A DNA stretch of 64,000 nucleotides from Candidatus Krumholzibacteriota bacterium (GCA_022711765.1 JAKLEB010000002.1:1432620-1496619); one strand, 5' to 3'; numbered from the stretch's first letter, positions 34,151-42,645 are shown. Numbers and translations: made by a program. Notes: generated by a model from the letters alone, not told the origin.

Positions 34151-35187
34151 ACGTGGCGTCCGGCTCCGCCTCCCTGCGCGTGCGTTGCCTCGCCGGGCCG
34201 CCACCGGGCTGGGACGATTTCCTGCGCCGGGTTCCCGACGCCGAGCTCGCCGCCGGTTCGACCTGGACCGCGCTCGCGACTCGCGCCTACGCGGATGCGC
34301 ACGCGCGCTGGTTCGTCGCCGAGCACGGCGGCGAGGTCGCCGGCGGGATGGCGGTCGTCGCCCGGAGGCTGCGCGGACTGATCCGGCTCGAGAGCAGCTT
34401 CGACGGGACCATCGCCGGTCCGCAGGTCGCCGGCGATCTGCCGGAGCCTCTCCAGGATGCGGTGTTCGAGGCCCTGGCCGGCGCCCTCGCCGCCCAGGTC
34501 GCCGGCCGCACGGCCGTCGCGGCGTTCACCGTGGCGTCGCCCGAGGCGCGCCGTCGCGCGCGGGCGCTCGCGGGCTCCGGCTGGCGGGTCGCGGCGTTCC
34601 CGGCCGCGGTCGTCGATTGCCGCCAGGGACTCGCCCACGTGGAGCGGGATCTCTGGACGAACAACCGGCGCAACGAGCGCAATCGCGGCTTCAAGCGCGG
34701 CTGCACGATCGCCGCCGAGACCGATCCCGACGTCGTGCCCGACTGGTATCCCCTCTACGTGCCGCAGGCCGCCGGCTGGGCCCAGGCGCCGGTGCCCTCG
34801 GCATTCCTGCAGGGCCTCCTGCGCGAGTTTCCCGGACGCGCGGTCCTGAACGCCGTGCGGCTGGAAGGCCGGCTCGTCGGCGGGCATTTCTGCCTGCGTT
34901 CGCGGGACCGCCTGGTGGCCTTCCAGAGCGCGGTCCGTCCCGACCTCCTCAATACGCACTTCCTGACGACCCTGCTCTACTGGCAAGACATCGTGTACGC
35001 GTGCGAGCAAGGGCTCGCCGCTGTCGATTTCGGGGGCAGCGTGGGGCGCGACAGCCTGTGGGACTTCAAGCGGCGATGCGGCGCCGAGCCCGAGGAGCGT
35101 TGCCAGCTCCAGAAGCGCAGCGGCCTCGGCCGCCTGGTCCAGTTCGCGGCTCGACAGGGGAGGCGCTGGCGGGAGATCCGCCCGTGA
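34147..35187 (+). CDS. FemAB/BioF2-like acyltransferase (GNAT fold)
   Basis: A 346-residue GNAT-fold protein resembling FemAB-related and BioF2-like domains found in exopolysaccharide loci. Typical features are the basic RNERNRGFKRG segment, the WAQAPVPSAF loop, and the C-terminal LVGGHFCLRSRDRLVAFQSA and VDFGGSVGRDSLWDFKRRCG motifs (the last being a strong family signature). It probably transfers an acyl or aminoacyl group to a sugar or lipid intermediate of this cluster. The GTG start overlaps the dehydratase stop, and the stop overlaps the flippase start. The substrate is unknown. Confidence 0.75.
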   Translation: MNVASGSASLRVRCLAGPPPGWDDFLRRVPDAELAAGSTWTALATRAYADAHARWFVAEHGGEVAGGMAVVARRLRGLIRLESSFDGTIAGPQVAGDLPEPLQDAVFEALAGALAAQVAGRTAVAAFTVASPEARRRARALAGSGWRVAAFPAAVVDCRQGLAHVERDLWTNNRRNERNRGFKRGCTIAAETDPDVVPDWYPLYVPQAAGWAQAPVPSAFLQGLLREFPGRAVLNAVRLEGRLVGGHFCLRSRDRLVAFQSAVRPDLLNTHFLTTLLYWQDIVYACEQGLAAVDFGGSVGRDSLWDFKRRCGAEPEERCQLQKRSGLGRLVQFAARQGRRWREIRP

Positions 35188-36482
35188 AGCTCGCCGAGAC
35201 GGGCAGCCGCATCCTGTTCTGGCGGGCCCTGCAGAAGGTGGCCAACGCGCTGGTCGTGCTCGCGATCGCTCACGGCCTGGGGCCCGCCGGCAATGGGCGG
35301 TTCAGCCTGACCTTGATGCTGGTGACCGTTCTTGCGGCCGTCCTTGCGGGCGGCGTCGGCCTCGCCTCCGTGCCGCCGCTGCGCCAGGGGACCCTCCCGG
35401 TCCGCCGGATCCTCGCGGCGCAGGTCCTGTGGGTGGGCTGGGTCGTGGCCGCGCTCGTCGGGCTCGGGGTGATCGCTCGCGCGACGGACCTGTGGCCGTG
35501 GCTCCACGGGACGCTCGGCTGGGACCTCCCGATGCTCGCCGCCGCGGCCCTGGCGACGCTGGCGCTCCTGGGCTTCGAGATCGCCAACTACGACCTGCTC
35601 GCGGCCGGGGAGGTCGTGTACGGAACCCGGACCGCGGCGCTGCGCGCGGGCGTGCTCCTGGCGGCGGTGGCGGCGCTCCTCGTCGGGTCGAGGCTCGACC
35701 TTCCGTCGGCGATCTGGGCGCTGACCATCGTGCACGTGCTCGCCACCCTGGTCGTCGTCCGCCGGGTGCGGGGCGTCTGGCCGCGATCGCCGGCGCCCGC
35801 GCCCGAATCGCCCGCCCGGCCGCTGTCGCGCGTCGTCGCGACCATGGTCCGCCTCGGTTGGCTCGGCCAGCTCTCGGCGCTGAGCTACCTCCTGCTGCTG
35901 CGTCTGGACCAGTTGATCCTCGAGTCGTACCTGGACGTGGCGGCGGTCGGGATCTACTCCCTGGCCGCCTGGGCCGCCGAGCTGCTGTGGCTCGTGCCGG
36001 AAGCCCTCAATCCGCTCCTCGTGCACTCCTCCGCCGACGACCAGGACGAACGCCGCGACCAGACCGCGGCGCGCGCAGTCCGGCTCGGACTCGCCGGCAC
36101 GGCCGCGGCGGCCGTGCCCGCGATGCTCCTGGCGGAACCGTTGATTGGCCTCTTGCGCGACGGGGCCTACTTGCCGGCGGTCGAGCCGCTCCGCGTGCTG
36201 CTGCCCGGCATCGTCGCGTTCGCGCCGGGCGTGATCCTGGCCGGCGACTTCATCGGACGCGGGCGCTCCGCCTGGAACACGCAGGCGAGCGTGATCACCA
36301 CCGTCGTCAACGTGGCGCTCTGCCTGATGTGGATCCCCAGGCTGGGCATCCTCGGAGCGGCCTGGGCCTCGACCGCCGCGTACGGCCTGGGTTCCGGGAT
36401 CATGGTCTGGCGGTTCCGCCGGGCGACGGGGCTCCCCTGGGCGACCATTCTCGTGCCCCGCCTCGACGATTTGCGGCGTTAG
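35184..36482 (+). CDS. Wzx-like polysaccharide flippase (MOP superfamily)
   Basis: A 432-residue membrane protein with about 12 helices, beginning in the cytoplasm with a short KLAETGSRILFWRALQKVANA segment typical of PST/Wzx transporters. Internal features such as LRLDQLILESYLDVAAVGIYSLA, WLVPEALNPLL and the late VNVALCLMWIPRLGILGAAWAS repeat-like motif match the family. It would move lipid-linked repeat units to the outer leaflet. No Wzy polymerase is obvious in the window. The GTG start overlaps the upstream stop. It is the last gene of the glycan cluster before an AT-rich gap. Confidence 0.85.
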   Translation: MKLAETGSRILFWRALQKVANALVVLAIAHGLGPAGNGRFSLTLMLVTVLAAVLAGGVGLASVPPLRQGTLPVRRILAAQVLWVGWVVAALVGLGVIARATDLWPWLHGTLGWDLPMLAAAALATLALLGFEIANYDLLAAGEVVYGTRTAALRAGVLLAAVAALLVGSRLDLPSAIWALTIVHVLATLVVVRRVRGVWPRSPAPAPESPARPLSRVVATMVRLGWLGQLSALSYLLLLRLDQLILESYLDVAAVGIYSLAAWAAELLWLVPEALNPLLVHSSADDQDERRDQTAARAVRLGLAGTAAAAVPAMLLAEPLIGLLRDGAYLPAVEPLRVLLPGIVAFAPGVILAGDFIGRGRSAWNTQASVITTVVNVALCLMWIPRLGILGAAWASTAAYGLGSGIMVWRFRRATGLPWATILVPRLDDLRR

Positions 36483-36585
36483 ACTCCCACCTTTTGCCAA
36501 TTTCCACCACAAATGCCGATTATCCCGTTTATTTGGGTGATTCAATGGAATTTCGACGAATCTCTGAGATTTCCAAAAACGGCTA
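36483..36585. other. AT-rich spacer before the division cluster, with a perfect palindrome
   Basis: About 100 bases are clearly richer in A and T than anything else in the window. It holds the 13-base palindrome AATCTC-T-GAGATT (36559-36571) and the weaker inverted pair CCC...GGG around GTTTATTT. No gene is present. It may act as an upstream promoter element or as a regulator site for the division cluster. Confidence 0.5.
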
Positions 36586-36614
36586 TTGACACCATTATCG
36601 CGATGGTCTAACCT
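36586..36614 (+). promoter_or_regulatory. Promoter of the dcw (division and cell wall) cluster
   Basis: TTGACA (36586-36591) is a perfect -35 hexamer, followed by exactly 17 bases and TAACCT (36609-36614). Predicted start near 36621, at the edge of the GGTGGG boxes. This is the strongest promoter match in the window. Confidence 0.8.
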
Positions 36615-36627
36615 TCGGTCCACCACT

Positions 36628-36653
36628 GGTGGGATCTATCGGCATCCGGTGGG
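36628..36653 (+). promoter_or_regulatory. Candidate MraZ-binding boxes
   Basis: GGTGGG occurs at 36628-36633 and again at 36648-36653, exactly 20 bases apart (two helical turns), just downstream of the predicted transcription start. MraZ of other bacteria binds direct repeats of TGGG/GTGGG spaced at 10-base intervals in its own promoter region. The intermediate position (36638) is degenerate. Confidence 0.55.
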
Positions 36654-36696
36654 ATTCTCTGGCGACCATGAAGCGGTGCAGCGGAAGAACGGAACG

Positions 36697-37179
36697 TTGA
36701 ACGAGGAACCGGCAGAGGCCACGGTCGGCACGCCCGAACTGCAGATGTACGGGTCGTACGAGCGCGCCCTCGACGACAAGGGCCGATTCAGTTTCCCGAT
36801 GAGCTTCCGCGCGAAGGAGCCGGGCAAAGAGGAGGAGCCTCTCCGCTTCATGATCGCCGAGGACCACGAGGGCGTCGTCAGCCTGATGACGTGCGCGCAG
36901 TACGAGAAGTCGTTGCAAGCGGTCCAGCAGCTGGGGACCGGCCAGGACGAGTGGGATTTCCGGCGCTGGCTCGCCGCCCACTCGCAGGCGGTCCAGACGG
37001 ATAGCCAGGGTCGGGTGACGATCCCGCAGAAGTACCTCGAGAAGATCGGCGCCAGGAAGAGGCTGTTGATCCTCGGGGCGATCACGCGGATCGAGCTGTG
37101 GGATCCCGACCGCTGGGACCAGAGGCAAGCGGCTGCAGGCAAGCCGGCGGAGAAATACATCCGGGCGTTCAGGACATAG
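36697..37179 (+). CDS. mraZ: Transcriptional regulator MraZ
   Basis: A 160-residue DNA-binding protein with two AbrB/SpoVT-like MraZ repeats: GSYERALDDKGRFSFPMSFR and, later, DSQGRVTIPQKYLEKIG. It binds its own promoter and represses the dcw cluster in species studied. The TTG at 36697 has GGAAG 10 bases upstream. ATG 36745 would give the tighter family N-terminus MYGSYERALDDKGR but has no ribosome site; both are possible. It is the first gene of the cluster and sits right below the candidate boxes, so autoregulation is likely. Confidence 0.88.
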   Translation: MNEEPAEATVGTPELQMYGSYERALDDKGRFSFPMSFRAKEPGKEEEPLRFMIAEDHEGVVSLMTCAQYEKSLQAVQQLGTGQDEWDFRRWLAAHSQAVQTDSQGRVTIPQKYLEKIGARKRLLILGAITRIELWDPDRWDQRQAAAGKPAEKYIRAFRT

Positions 37180-37225
37180 GCCGGCCGCCCATGGAGGGGC
37201 GGCTTGGATTGGAAGGGAGTCCGCC

Positions 37226-37633
37226 ATGCCGAGCGAGGGGATCCGGCAGTCGGGCGTCGTCGCCGGCGCCGCTGACGAGTTTCACATCGTGGTCCAGGGC
37301 CGCACCGTGCGGATCCACCTCGCCGGCATTCTCGACCGCGCCCGCGCCCAGCGACTCGTCCGGGCGGCGGCCGCGGTCCTGGTCGATCGCGACCTCCTCG
37401 TCATTCTCGACGGGTCGCGGCTCGTCCATCTCGACTACCGCTGCGTGCCCGCGCTGGTTCGCTGGAGCAAGGGGCTTCGTTCCTACGGACAGCGCGTGGT
37501 CCTGGCGGGTTGGAACGATTACCTGCGCGCCATCCTGACCATGGAAGATTCGGATGGCGAACTGGAGGGCGAGTCCCGCGGGGCGCCACGGCGGCGCGCC
37601 CGGGGACTCCTGCGGCACGTCCAAGTGCCATGA
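37226..37633 (+). CDS. STAS-domain protein (anti-anti-sigma-factor-like) inside the dcw cluster
   Basis: A 135-residue protein. Residues about 17-110 fit a STAS fold: EFHIVVQGRTVRIHLAGILD, a long helix, then VILDGSRLVHLDYRCVPALVRW and the final GQRVVLAGWNDYLRAIL strand-helix. In SpoIIAA-type proteins a phosphorylatable Ser follows the DSS-type loop; here the position looks like LDYRC, so regulation by phosphorylation is doubtful. A strongly basic, Arg-rich tail follows. GGAAGGGAG precedes the ATG, and the stop overlaps the rsmH start (ATGA). It is not a normal member of this cluster; a role in regulating wall or division genes is possible but unproven. Confidence 0.68.
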   Translation: MPSEGIRQSGVVAGAADEFHIVVQGRTVRIHLAGILDRARAQRLVRAAAAVLVDRDLLVILDGSRLVHLDYRCVPALVRWSKGLRSYGQRVVLAGWNDYLRAILTMEDSDGELEGESRGAPRRRARGLLRHVQVP

Positions 37634-38577
37634 CACACCGCCCGCATGTCCCGGTGCTCAGGGACGAGATCCTGGGCCTGCTCGCGCCAGGACCGGGACG
37701 GCGGTACGTGGACGGTACCTTCGGCTTCGGCGGTCACGCCGAGTCGCTGCTCGAGGCTGGAGCGGACGTCCTCGGTCTGGACCTGGACGAGGAGGCGGTC
37801 GTGGCCTGCAGAAGGATCTCGACCGACCGCCCCCGACTGCACTGCCAGCGGCGCAGCTTCCGCGACCTGGCGGGCGCGCTCACCGCGGTCGGGTGGCCGC
37901 CGGTCGACGGGTTGCTGCTGGACCTGGGCGTGAGCTCGCGCCAGCTCGACGAACCGGCCAAGGGATTCAGCTACCGGGCCGATGGTCCCCTGGACCTGCG
38001 CTTCAACCAGGATGAGGGCCGTCCGGCGCACGCTCTGCTCGCGGAGACGGACGAGACGGAGCTCGCCCGGATCCTGCGCGACTTCGGCGAAGAGCGCGGC
38101 GCGCGGGCGCTGGCGCGAGCCATCCAGGCCGCGGAGCGGACGGAGCCGCTCCGCACGACGGCGCAGCTCGCCGCGGTCGTCCGCGACGCGCTGCCGGACG
38201 GTGCGCCGCTCAGCGCGATCCTCAGCCGGGTCTTCCAGGCCCTGCGCATCGTGGTCAACGACGAGCTGGGGGCGCTCCGGGACGTGCTCGCGCAATCGTT
38301 GACCCAGGTCGCGCCTGGCGGCCGCGTCGCGGTGGTCGCCTACCACTCCCTCGAGGACCGCCTCGTCAAGCAATGGCTGGACCGTGAGCGACGGGACTGC
38401 CTGTGCCCGCCGGAGGTCCTGGACTGCCGGTGCGGGCACCGGGCCCGATTGCGTCCCCTCACCCGTCGACCGGTGACGGCTTCGGCGCTCGAGATCCGCG
38501 GGAATCCGCGCGCCCGCAGCGCTCGGCTGAGGGCAGCCGAGATCTTGCCGGCCGTCCCAGGAAGGAGCGCCTCATGA
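37630..38577 (+). CDS. rsmH: 16S rRNA (cytosine(1402)-N4)-methyltransferase RsmH
   Basis: A 315-residue SAM-dependent methyltransferase of the MraW family, which modifies C1402 of 16S rRNA in the decoding centre. It starts with the family N-terminus HRPHVPVLRDEIL, followed by YVDGTFGFGGHAESLL (SAM-binding motif) and LLDLGVSSRQLDEPAKGFSY. The C-terminal region has AYHSLEDRLVKQW and the LTRRPVTASALEIRGNPRARSA signature. The ATG at 37630 overlaps the STAS stop; the open frame upstream is in the STAS gene's other frame. It overlaps ftsL by ATGA. Confidence 0.95.
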   Translation: MTHRPHVPVLRDEILGLLAPGPGRRYVDGTFGFGGHAESLLEAGADVLGLDLDEEAVVACRRISTDRPRLHCQRRSFRDLAGALTAVGWPPVDGLLLDLGVSSRQLDEPAKGFSYRADGPLDLRFNQDEGRPAHALLAETDETELARILRDFGEERGARALARAIQAAERTEPLRTTAQLAAVVRDALPDGAPLSAILSRVFQALRIVVNDELGALRDVLAQSLTQVAPGGRVAVVAYHSLEDRLVKQWLDRERRDCLCPPEVLDCRCGHRARLRPLTRRPVTASALEIRGNPRARSARLRAAEILPAVPGRSAS

Positions 38578-39011
38578 CCGGATTGCACGCAGCCCACGGC
38601 GCGCCGACGACGCGGGGTATGGCCCGACGCCGCAACGCCGCTCGTTATCGACCGTTCTGGCTGGTCGCGGCCGGGCTCCTCCTGACGGGGCTCTTGGCGG
38701 GAGGCATCCAGCTCGGCATCACGATCACCAAGCTGCGCGTCGAGGTGAAGGAGCTCGCGCGCGATTGCGAGAACGAGGCGGCGCACCTCGCGCTGGTGTC
38801 GGTGCGCTGGAACACCGAGAGCTCCCGGCAGGTCGTGATGCGCCGCGCCCAGGATGAACTGGCTCTGGTGTGTCCCGACGCACCCAGCACGATCCGCCTG
38901 GCCGCCGGCCGGAGTCCGAGCGAGAAGCTGGCGTGGTCGGGCGTCCTGAAGCGGCTCGAACCGCGAGACGACGCGCTCCCCGGCGCCGTCGCGGCGACGG
39001 TGCGCCCGTGA
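38574..39011 (+). CDS. ftsL: Cell division protein FtsL-like
   Basis: A 145-residue bitopic protein with a basic N-terminus (ARRRNAARYRPF), one membrane helix at about 28-50, then a helical stretch (LRVEVKELARDCENEAAHLALV) of heptad-like character, as in FtsL, which forms a coiled coil with FtsB and FtsQ at the septum. Sequence similarity to known FtsL is weak, as usual. Identification rests on topology and position between rsmH and ftsI. GGAAGGAG lies about 6 bases before the ATG. The C-terminal 40 residues are disordered and extend beyond the usual FtsL length. Confidence 0.75.
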   Translation: MTGLHAAHGAPTTRGMARRRNAARYRPFWLVAAGLLLTGLLAGGIQLGITITKLRVEVKELARDCENEAAHLALVSVRWNTESSRQVVMRRAQDELALVCPDAPSTIRLAAGRSPSEKLAWSGVLKRLEPRDDALPGAVAATVRP

Positions 39012-41113
39012 CGGGCCGCGAGGGTCCGGCCTTCCGCCTGTCCCTGGTCAAGTGGGCGTGCCTCGTGTCGGCGTGCGTGCTCGTCGCCCGGCTCGTCCAG
39101 GTCCAGGTCGTCCAGCACGAGCGGCACCGGATCGCCGCGGACAAGTTGTGGCTGGACGCGGAGGTCATCGAGCCGCACCGCGGGAACCTCTTCGACCGCC
39201 AGGGCCGGCCGCTCGCCCTGACGGTCAGCTCTCATCGCGTCAGCGTGATCGGCTCCCAGGTGAACCGCCCCGATTCGGTGAGCGCCGTCCTCGCGGAGGT
39301 CCTCGCGGCGGACCGCGCCGACATGGCGCGGCGCGTCGCCGCCGCGGGCAAGCGGTACGTGACCATCGAACCGCAGGCGTTCCTGACCGAGGCGCAGAAG
39401 CGCCGGCTCAAGCGGTTCGCTGGCGTGGAGATCATCGATCAGCTCGGCCGCGTGTATCCGCTGGACGGCGTCGGGGCGTCGCTGATCGGCTTCTACCGCG
39501 AGGACCCCGACCGGACCCGGCGCTGCACGGGACTCGAGCTGGGGCTCGATTCGCTGCTGGTCGGCGAGCCGGGGCGGTCGATGAAGGTGTGCTCGGCCCG
39601 GCTCGGCCAGGACTACGGCGACGTGGTGGTCGAACCGGTCCGCCACGGTGCCGACGTGGTCCTGACGATCGACGCCGACCTGCAGGAGATCTGCGAGAGC
39701 CGGCTCCGCGACGCGGTCGCCGTCTGCGATGCCGCCGCCGGCTCGGTGCTCGTTCTCGATCCGCGCAACGGCGATATCCTGGCCGCCGCGAGCTATCCCC
39801 TCGTGGAGACGCGCGAGCGACCCGTGCGCGACGTGGCCTGCTGGATCAACCGCAACCTGACCACGGCCTTCGAGCCGGGCTCCGTGTTCAAGATCTTCAC
39901 GGCCGCGACGCTGCTCGCGCGGGGCGTCGTGGACACCGCGACGGTCTTCGACTGCTCGGACAACCGGTTCGGCGGCTACACTATCGACGAGGCGGCCGGC
40001 CATCACTACGGGCGCCTGGATTTCATGGAGGCGTTCAGCCAGTCGAGCAACGTCTGGTTCGCGCGCGCCGCGACCAACCTGTCGCGGGAGGAGCAGTACC
40101 GCGCTCTGGTCGACTTCGGGTTCGGAAAGCTGACCGGGCTGCCGTACCCGGCCGAGCGGGCCGGCATCCTGGCCGTGCCGACGGCGTGGTCCGCGCGATC
40201 GCAGCCGACGATCGCGATCGGCCAGGAGGTCGCGGTCAGTCCGCTGCAGCTGGGCCTCGCGGTCGCCGCCGTCGCCAACGGCGGTACGCTCTTCGCGCCG
40301 AGGATCTACTGCGAGGTGCGCTCCGGACCCGGGGCGGCCGCCCAGCACGTCGAGCCGGAGCCCCTGCGATCGGTGTTGCCGCGCGGACTCGATGCGGTCC
40401 TGCGGGAAGCGATGCGGCGGGTCGTGCGCGAGGGGACCGGCGCCGCGGTCGAACGCGACTGGATCGCGATCGGGGGCAAGACGGGCACCGGTCAGAAGAG
40501 CGTGCCGGGCCGCGGCTACCGCGACAACCTGCACGTGGCGACGTTCGTCGGCCTCCTGCCGGTCGCCGCGCCGCGCCTGGTGATCGTGGCGGTTCTCGAC
40601 GAGCCGAGCTGGTCGAAGCACTACGCCGCCCAGAGCGCGGCTCCGCTCTTCGGCGCGGTCGTCGACGACATCCGGCGCACGACCGACTGGCTCACGGATG
40701 TCGACCTGACCTGCGAGCGCCGCGTGATCGGGCCGGATCGGCAGGCGCTCCCCGTGCCGGACGTGATGTTCCTCACCAGCGCGGGCGCCGTGCGCCGGCT
40801 GGAAAGCGCCGGGTTCACGGTGCGCGGGGCCGAGCCGGAGGGCAGGGTGATCATGCAGGTCCCGGCCGCCGGCAGCCTGCTCGCGCCCGGCCAGACAGTC
40901 GCCCTCACGGTGCGCGCCCGCGCGGGCGACACGCCGCAGGCCTGTCCGGACGTGCGCGGTCTGAGTAACCGCGAGATCCAGGCGCTGGCCGCGAGGCTCG
41001 GCGTGCCGGTGGAGGTGGCCGGCGTCGGCTACGTCGCCGACCAGGAGCCGGCTCCGGGCGTGGACCTCACGGCGGACGGACTGCGCGTCAGGATGACCAA
41101 CACATGGCAATGA
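39008..41113 (+). CDS. ftsI: Septal peptidoglycan transpeptidase FtsI (PBP3) with PASTA domains
   Basis: A 701-residue class B penicillin-binding protein that crosslinks septal peptidoglycan with FtsW. One N-terminal helix (about 13-33) is followed by a pedestal domain (HRGNLFDRQGRPLAL) and the transpeptidase with SVFK (active Ser292), SSN (346-348) and KTG (491-493). Two PASTA repeats end the protein (about 580-700); E. coli FtsI lacks them, while Gram-positive and FCB-like relatives often have them. The GTG start overlaps the ftsL stop, and the end overlaps murE by 10 bases. Confidence 0.94.
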   Translation: MTGREGPAFRLSLVKWACLVSACVLVARLVQVQVVQHERHRIAADKLWLDAEVIEPHRGNLFDRQGRPLALTVSSHRVSVIGSQVNRPDSVSAVLAEVLAADRADMARRVAAAGKRYVTIEPQAFLTEAQKRRLKRFAGVEIIDQLGRVYPLDGVGASLIGFYREDPDRTRRCTGLELGLDSLLVGEPGRSMKVCSARLGQDYGDVVVEPVRHGADVVLTIDADLQEICESRLRDAVAVCDAAAGSVLVLDPRNGDILAAASYPLVETRERPVRDVACWINRNLTTAFEPGSVFKIFTAATLLARGVVDTATVFDCSDNRFGGYTIDEAAGHHYGRLDFMEAFSQSSNVWFARAATNLSREEQYRALVDFGFGKLTGLPYPAERAGILAVPTAWSARSQPTIAIGQEVAVSPLQLGLAVAAVANGGTLFAPRIYCEVRSGPGAAAQHVEPEPLRSVLPRGLDAVLREAMRRVVREGTGAAVERDWIAIGGKTGTGQKSVPGRGYRDNLHVATFVGLLPVAAPRLVIVAVLDEPSWSKHYAAQSAAPLFGAVVDDIRRTTDWLTDVDLTCERRVIGPDRQALPVPDVMFLTSAGAVRRLESAGFTVRGAEPEGRVIMQVPAAGSLLAPGQTVALTVRARAGDTPQACPDVRGLSNREIQALAARLGVPVEVAGVGYVADQEPAPGVDLTADGLRVRMTNTWQ

Positions 41114-42645
41114 CGCTCGCCACGCTCTGCGCGCCGTGGCCCGACCTGGAGATCCTCGGCGACGGTGGCGTGCCGATCGCGGCGGTCGTCGAGGACTCGC
41201 GGCGCGCCGGACCGGGCACGCTCTTCGTGGCGGTCGCGGGTCACGGCGCCGACGGACACGCGTTCGTGGCGCAAGCAGTCGCGGCGGGCGCCGCGGCCGT
41301 GGCGGTGGATCGCTCGCGGCTGGACGATTCACGGGCCGCCCTTCTCGAACCTCGTCCCGCGGCCTGGGTCGCAGCCTCCTGCACCCGTGGGCTTCCGGCC
41401 CGTCTGGCGCGGGAATGCGAGGGGCGGCCCGACACTCTCCTGACGATGGTCGGCGTGACCGGCACCAACGGCAAGACGACGACCTCGTTCCTGATCCAGG
41501 AATTGCTCGGGCGGCTCGCCGGTCCCTGCGGCCTGCTGGGCACCATCCGCTACGACGACGGCCGCGAGCGCTTCCGGGCGCCGCTCACGACGCCGGGCGG
41601 CCCGGAGCTCTTCCGCTGGCTGGGCCGCATGGTGCGCGCGGGGTGCCGGTCGGCGTCGATGGAGATCTCGTCCCACGCGCTGGACCAGGACCGTCCCGGC
41701 GACCTCGCGCTGGACGTCGCCGTGCTCACGAACCTCGGTCGCGATCATCTCGACTACCACGGCGATCTCGCGCGCTACCTCGCGGCGAAGACGCGGATCC
41801 TCGAGCTTCTCCAGGCCATGCCCCGGCGAGGGAAACCGGCCGGCGCGGCCGTGATCAACGCCGGCGACCCGGCGCTCGGAAGCCTCGAGACCGGAGCGCT
41901 CGACGCCGTCCGCTACGCGACGGCGCCGGACCGCGCGACGGGCCGGGTGGACCTCGCGGTGCGGAGCGCCCGTCTGGCGCTCGACGCGACCCGCCTCGAG
42001 CTGGACTGGCGCGGGCGCCGGCTCGCCGTCGCGAGCCCGCTCGTCGGTCGGTTCAACGTCGAGAACCTGACGGCGGCGCTCGGCGCCGGACTCGCGCTCG
42101 GTCTGGACCCCGACGACTGCGCGGGCGCGCTCGCCGGGGTCAGCCAGGTCCCGGGCCGTCTCGAGCGGTTCCTGCTCCCCGCCGGCGGTCTGGCCGTCGT
42201 CGACTACGCGCACACGCACGACGCCCTCGCGGCCGTGCTCCTCGCTTGCCGCGAGCTCAGCCACCGTCGTCTCGGCGTCGTCTTCGGCTGCGGCGGCGAC
42301 CGCGATCGCGGCAAGCGGCCGCTCATGGGCCGCGTGGCCGCCGAGCTCGCGGACCTGGTCTGGATCACGTCGGACAACCCTCGCAGCGAGGACCCGGCGA
42401 CGATCTGCGCCGAGATCGCTGCCGGCTTCGATTCCGTCTCCGCGCCGCGGGCCGCGGGCCGAACGGTCATCGTCGATCGTACGGCGGCGATCTCGGCGGC
42501 GCTCGCCGCCGCCCGCGAGGGCGACGTGATCGTGGTGGCGGGCAAGGGCCATGAAGACTACCAGTTGGTGCAGGGGCGGACTCTGCACCTGGACGATCGC
42601 GAGATCGTCGGCGCGTGGATCGCCCGGGAGGGTGGTCATGCGTGA
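41104..42645 (+). CDS. murE: UDP-MurNAc-L-Ala-D-Glu:meso-diaminopimelate ligase
   Basis: A 513-residue Mur ligase that adds the third residue to the peptidoglycan stem peptide. The ATP loop is GTNGKTT (120-126), with SSHALDQDRPGD and NLGRDHLDYHG following. The DNPR motif at 424-427 predicts meso-diaminopimelate as the amino acid rather than lysine, which fits a Gram-negative wall. The C-terminal VAGKGHEDYQ is typical. It overlaps ftsI by 10 bases and murF by 8 bases. Confidence 0.96.
   Translation: MAMTLATLCAPWPDLEILGDGGVPIAAVVEDSRRAGPGTLFVAVAGHGADGHAFVAQAVAAGAAAVAVDRSRLDDSRAALLEPRPAAWVAASCTRGLPARLARECEGRPDTLLTMVGVTGTNGKTTTSFLIQELLGRLAGPCGLLGTIRYDDGRERFRAPLTTPGGPELFRWLGRMVRAGCRSASMEISSHALDQDRPGDLALDVAVLTNLGRDHLDYHGDLARYLAAKTRILELLQAMPRRGKPAGAAVINAGDPALGSLETGALDAVRYATAPDRATGRVDLAVRSARLALDATRLELDWRGRRLAVASPLVGRFNVENLTAALGAGLALGLDPDDCAGALAGVSQVPGRLERFLLPAGGLAVVDYAHTHDALAAVLLACRELSHRRLGVVFGCGGDRDRGKRPLMGRVAAELADLVWITSDNPRSEDPATICAEIAAGFDSVSAPRAAGRTVIVDRTAAISAALAAAREGDVIVVAGKGHEDYQLVQGRTLHLDDREIVGAWIAREGGHA

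Noticed and set aside
30125-34204. 1359-codon minus-strand frame over the propeller and dehydratase genes
   Set aside because: Low-complexity Arg/Ala/Gly/Gln shadow; plus-strand genes have clear families and ribosome sites.
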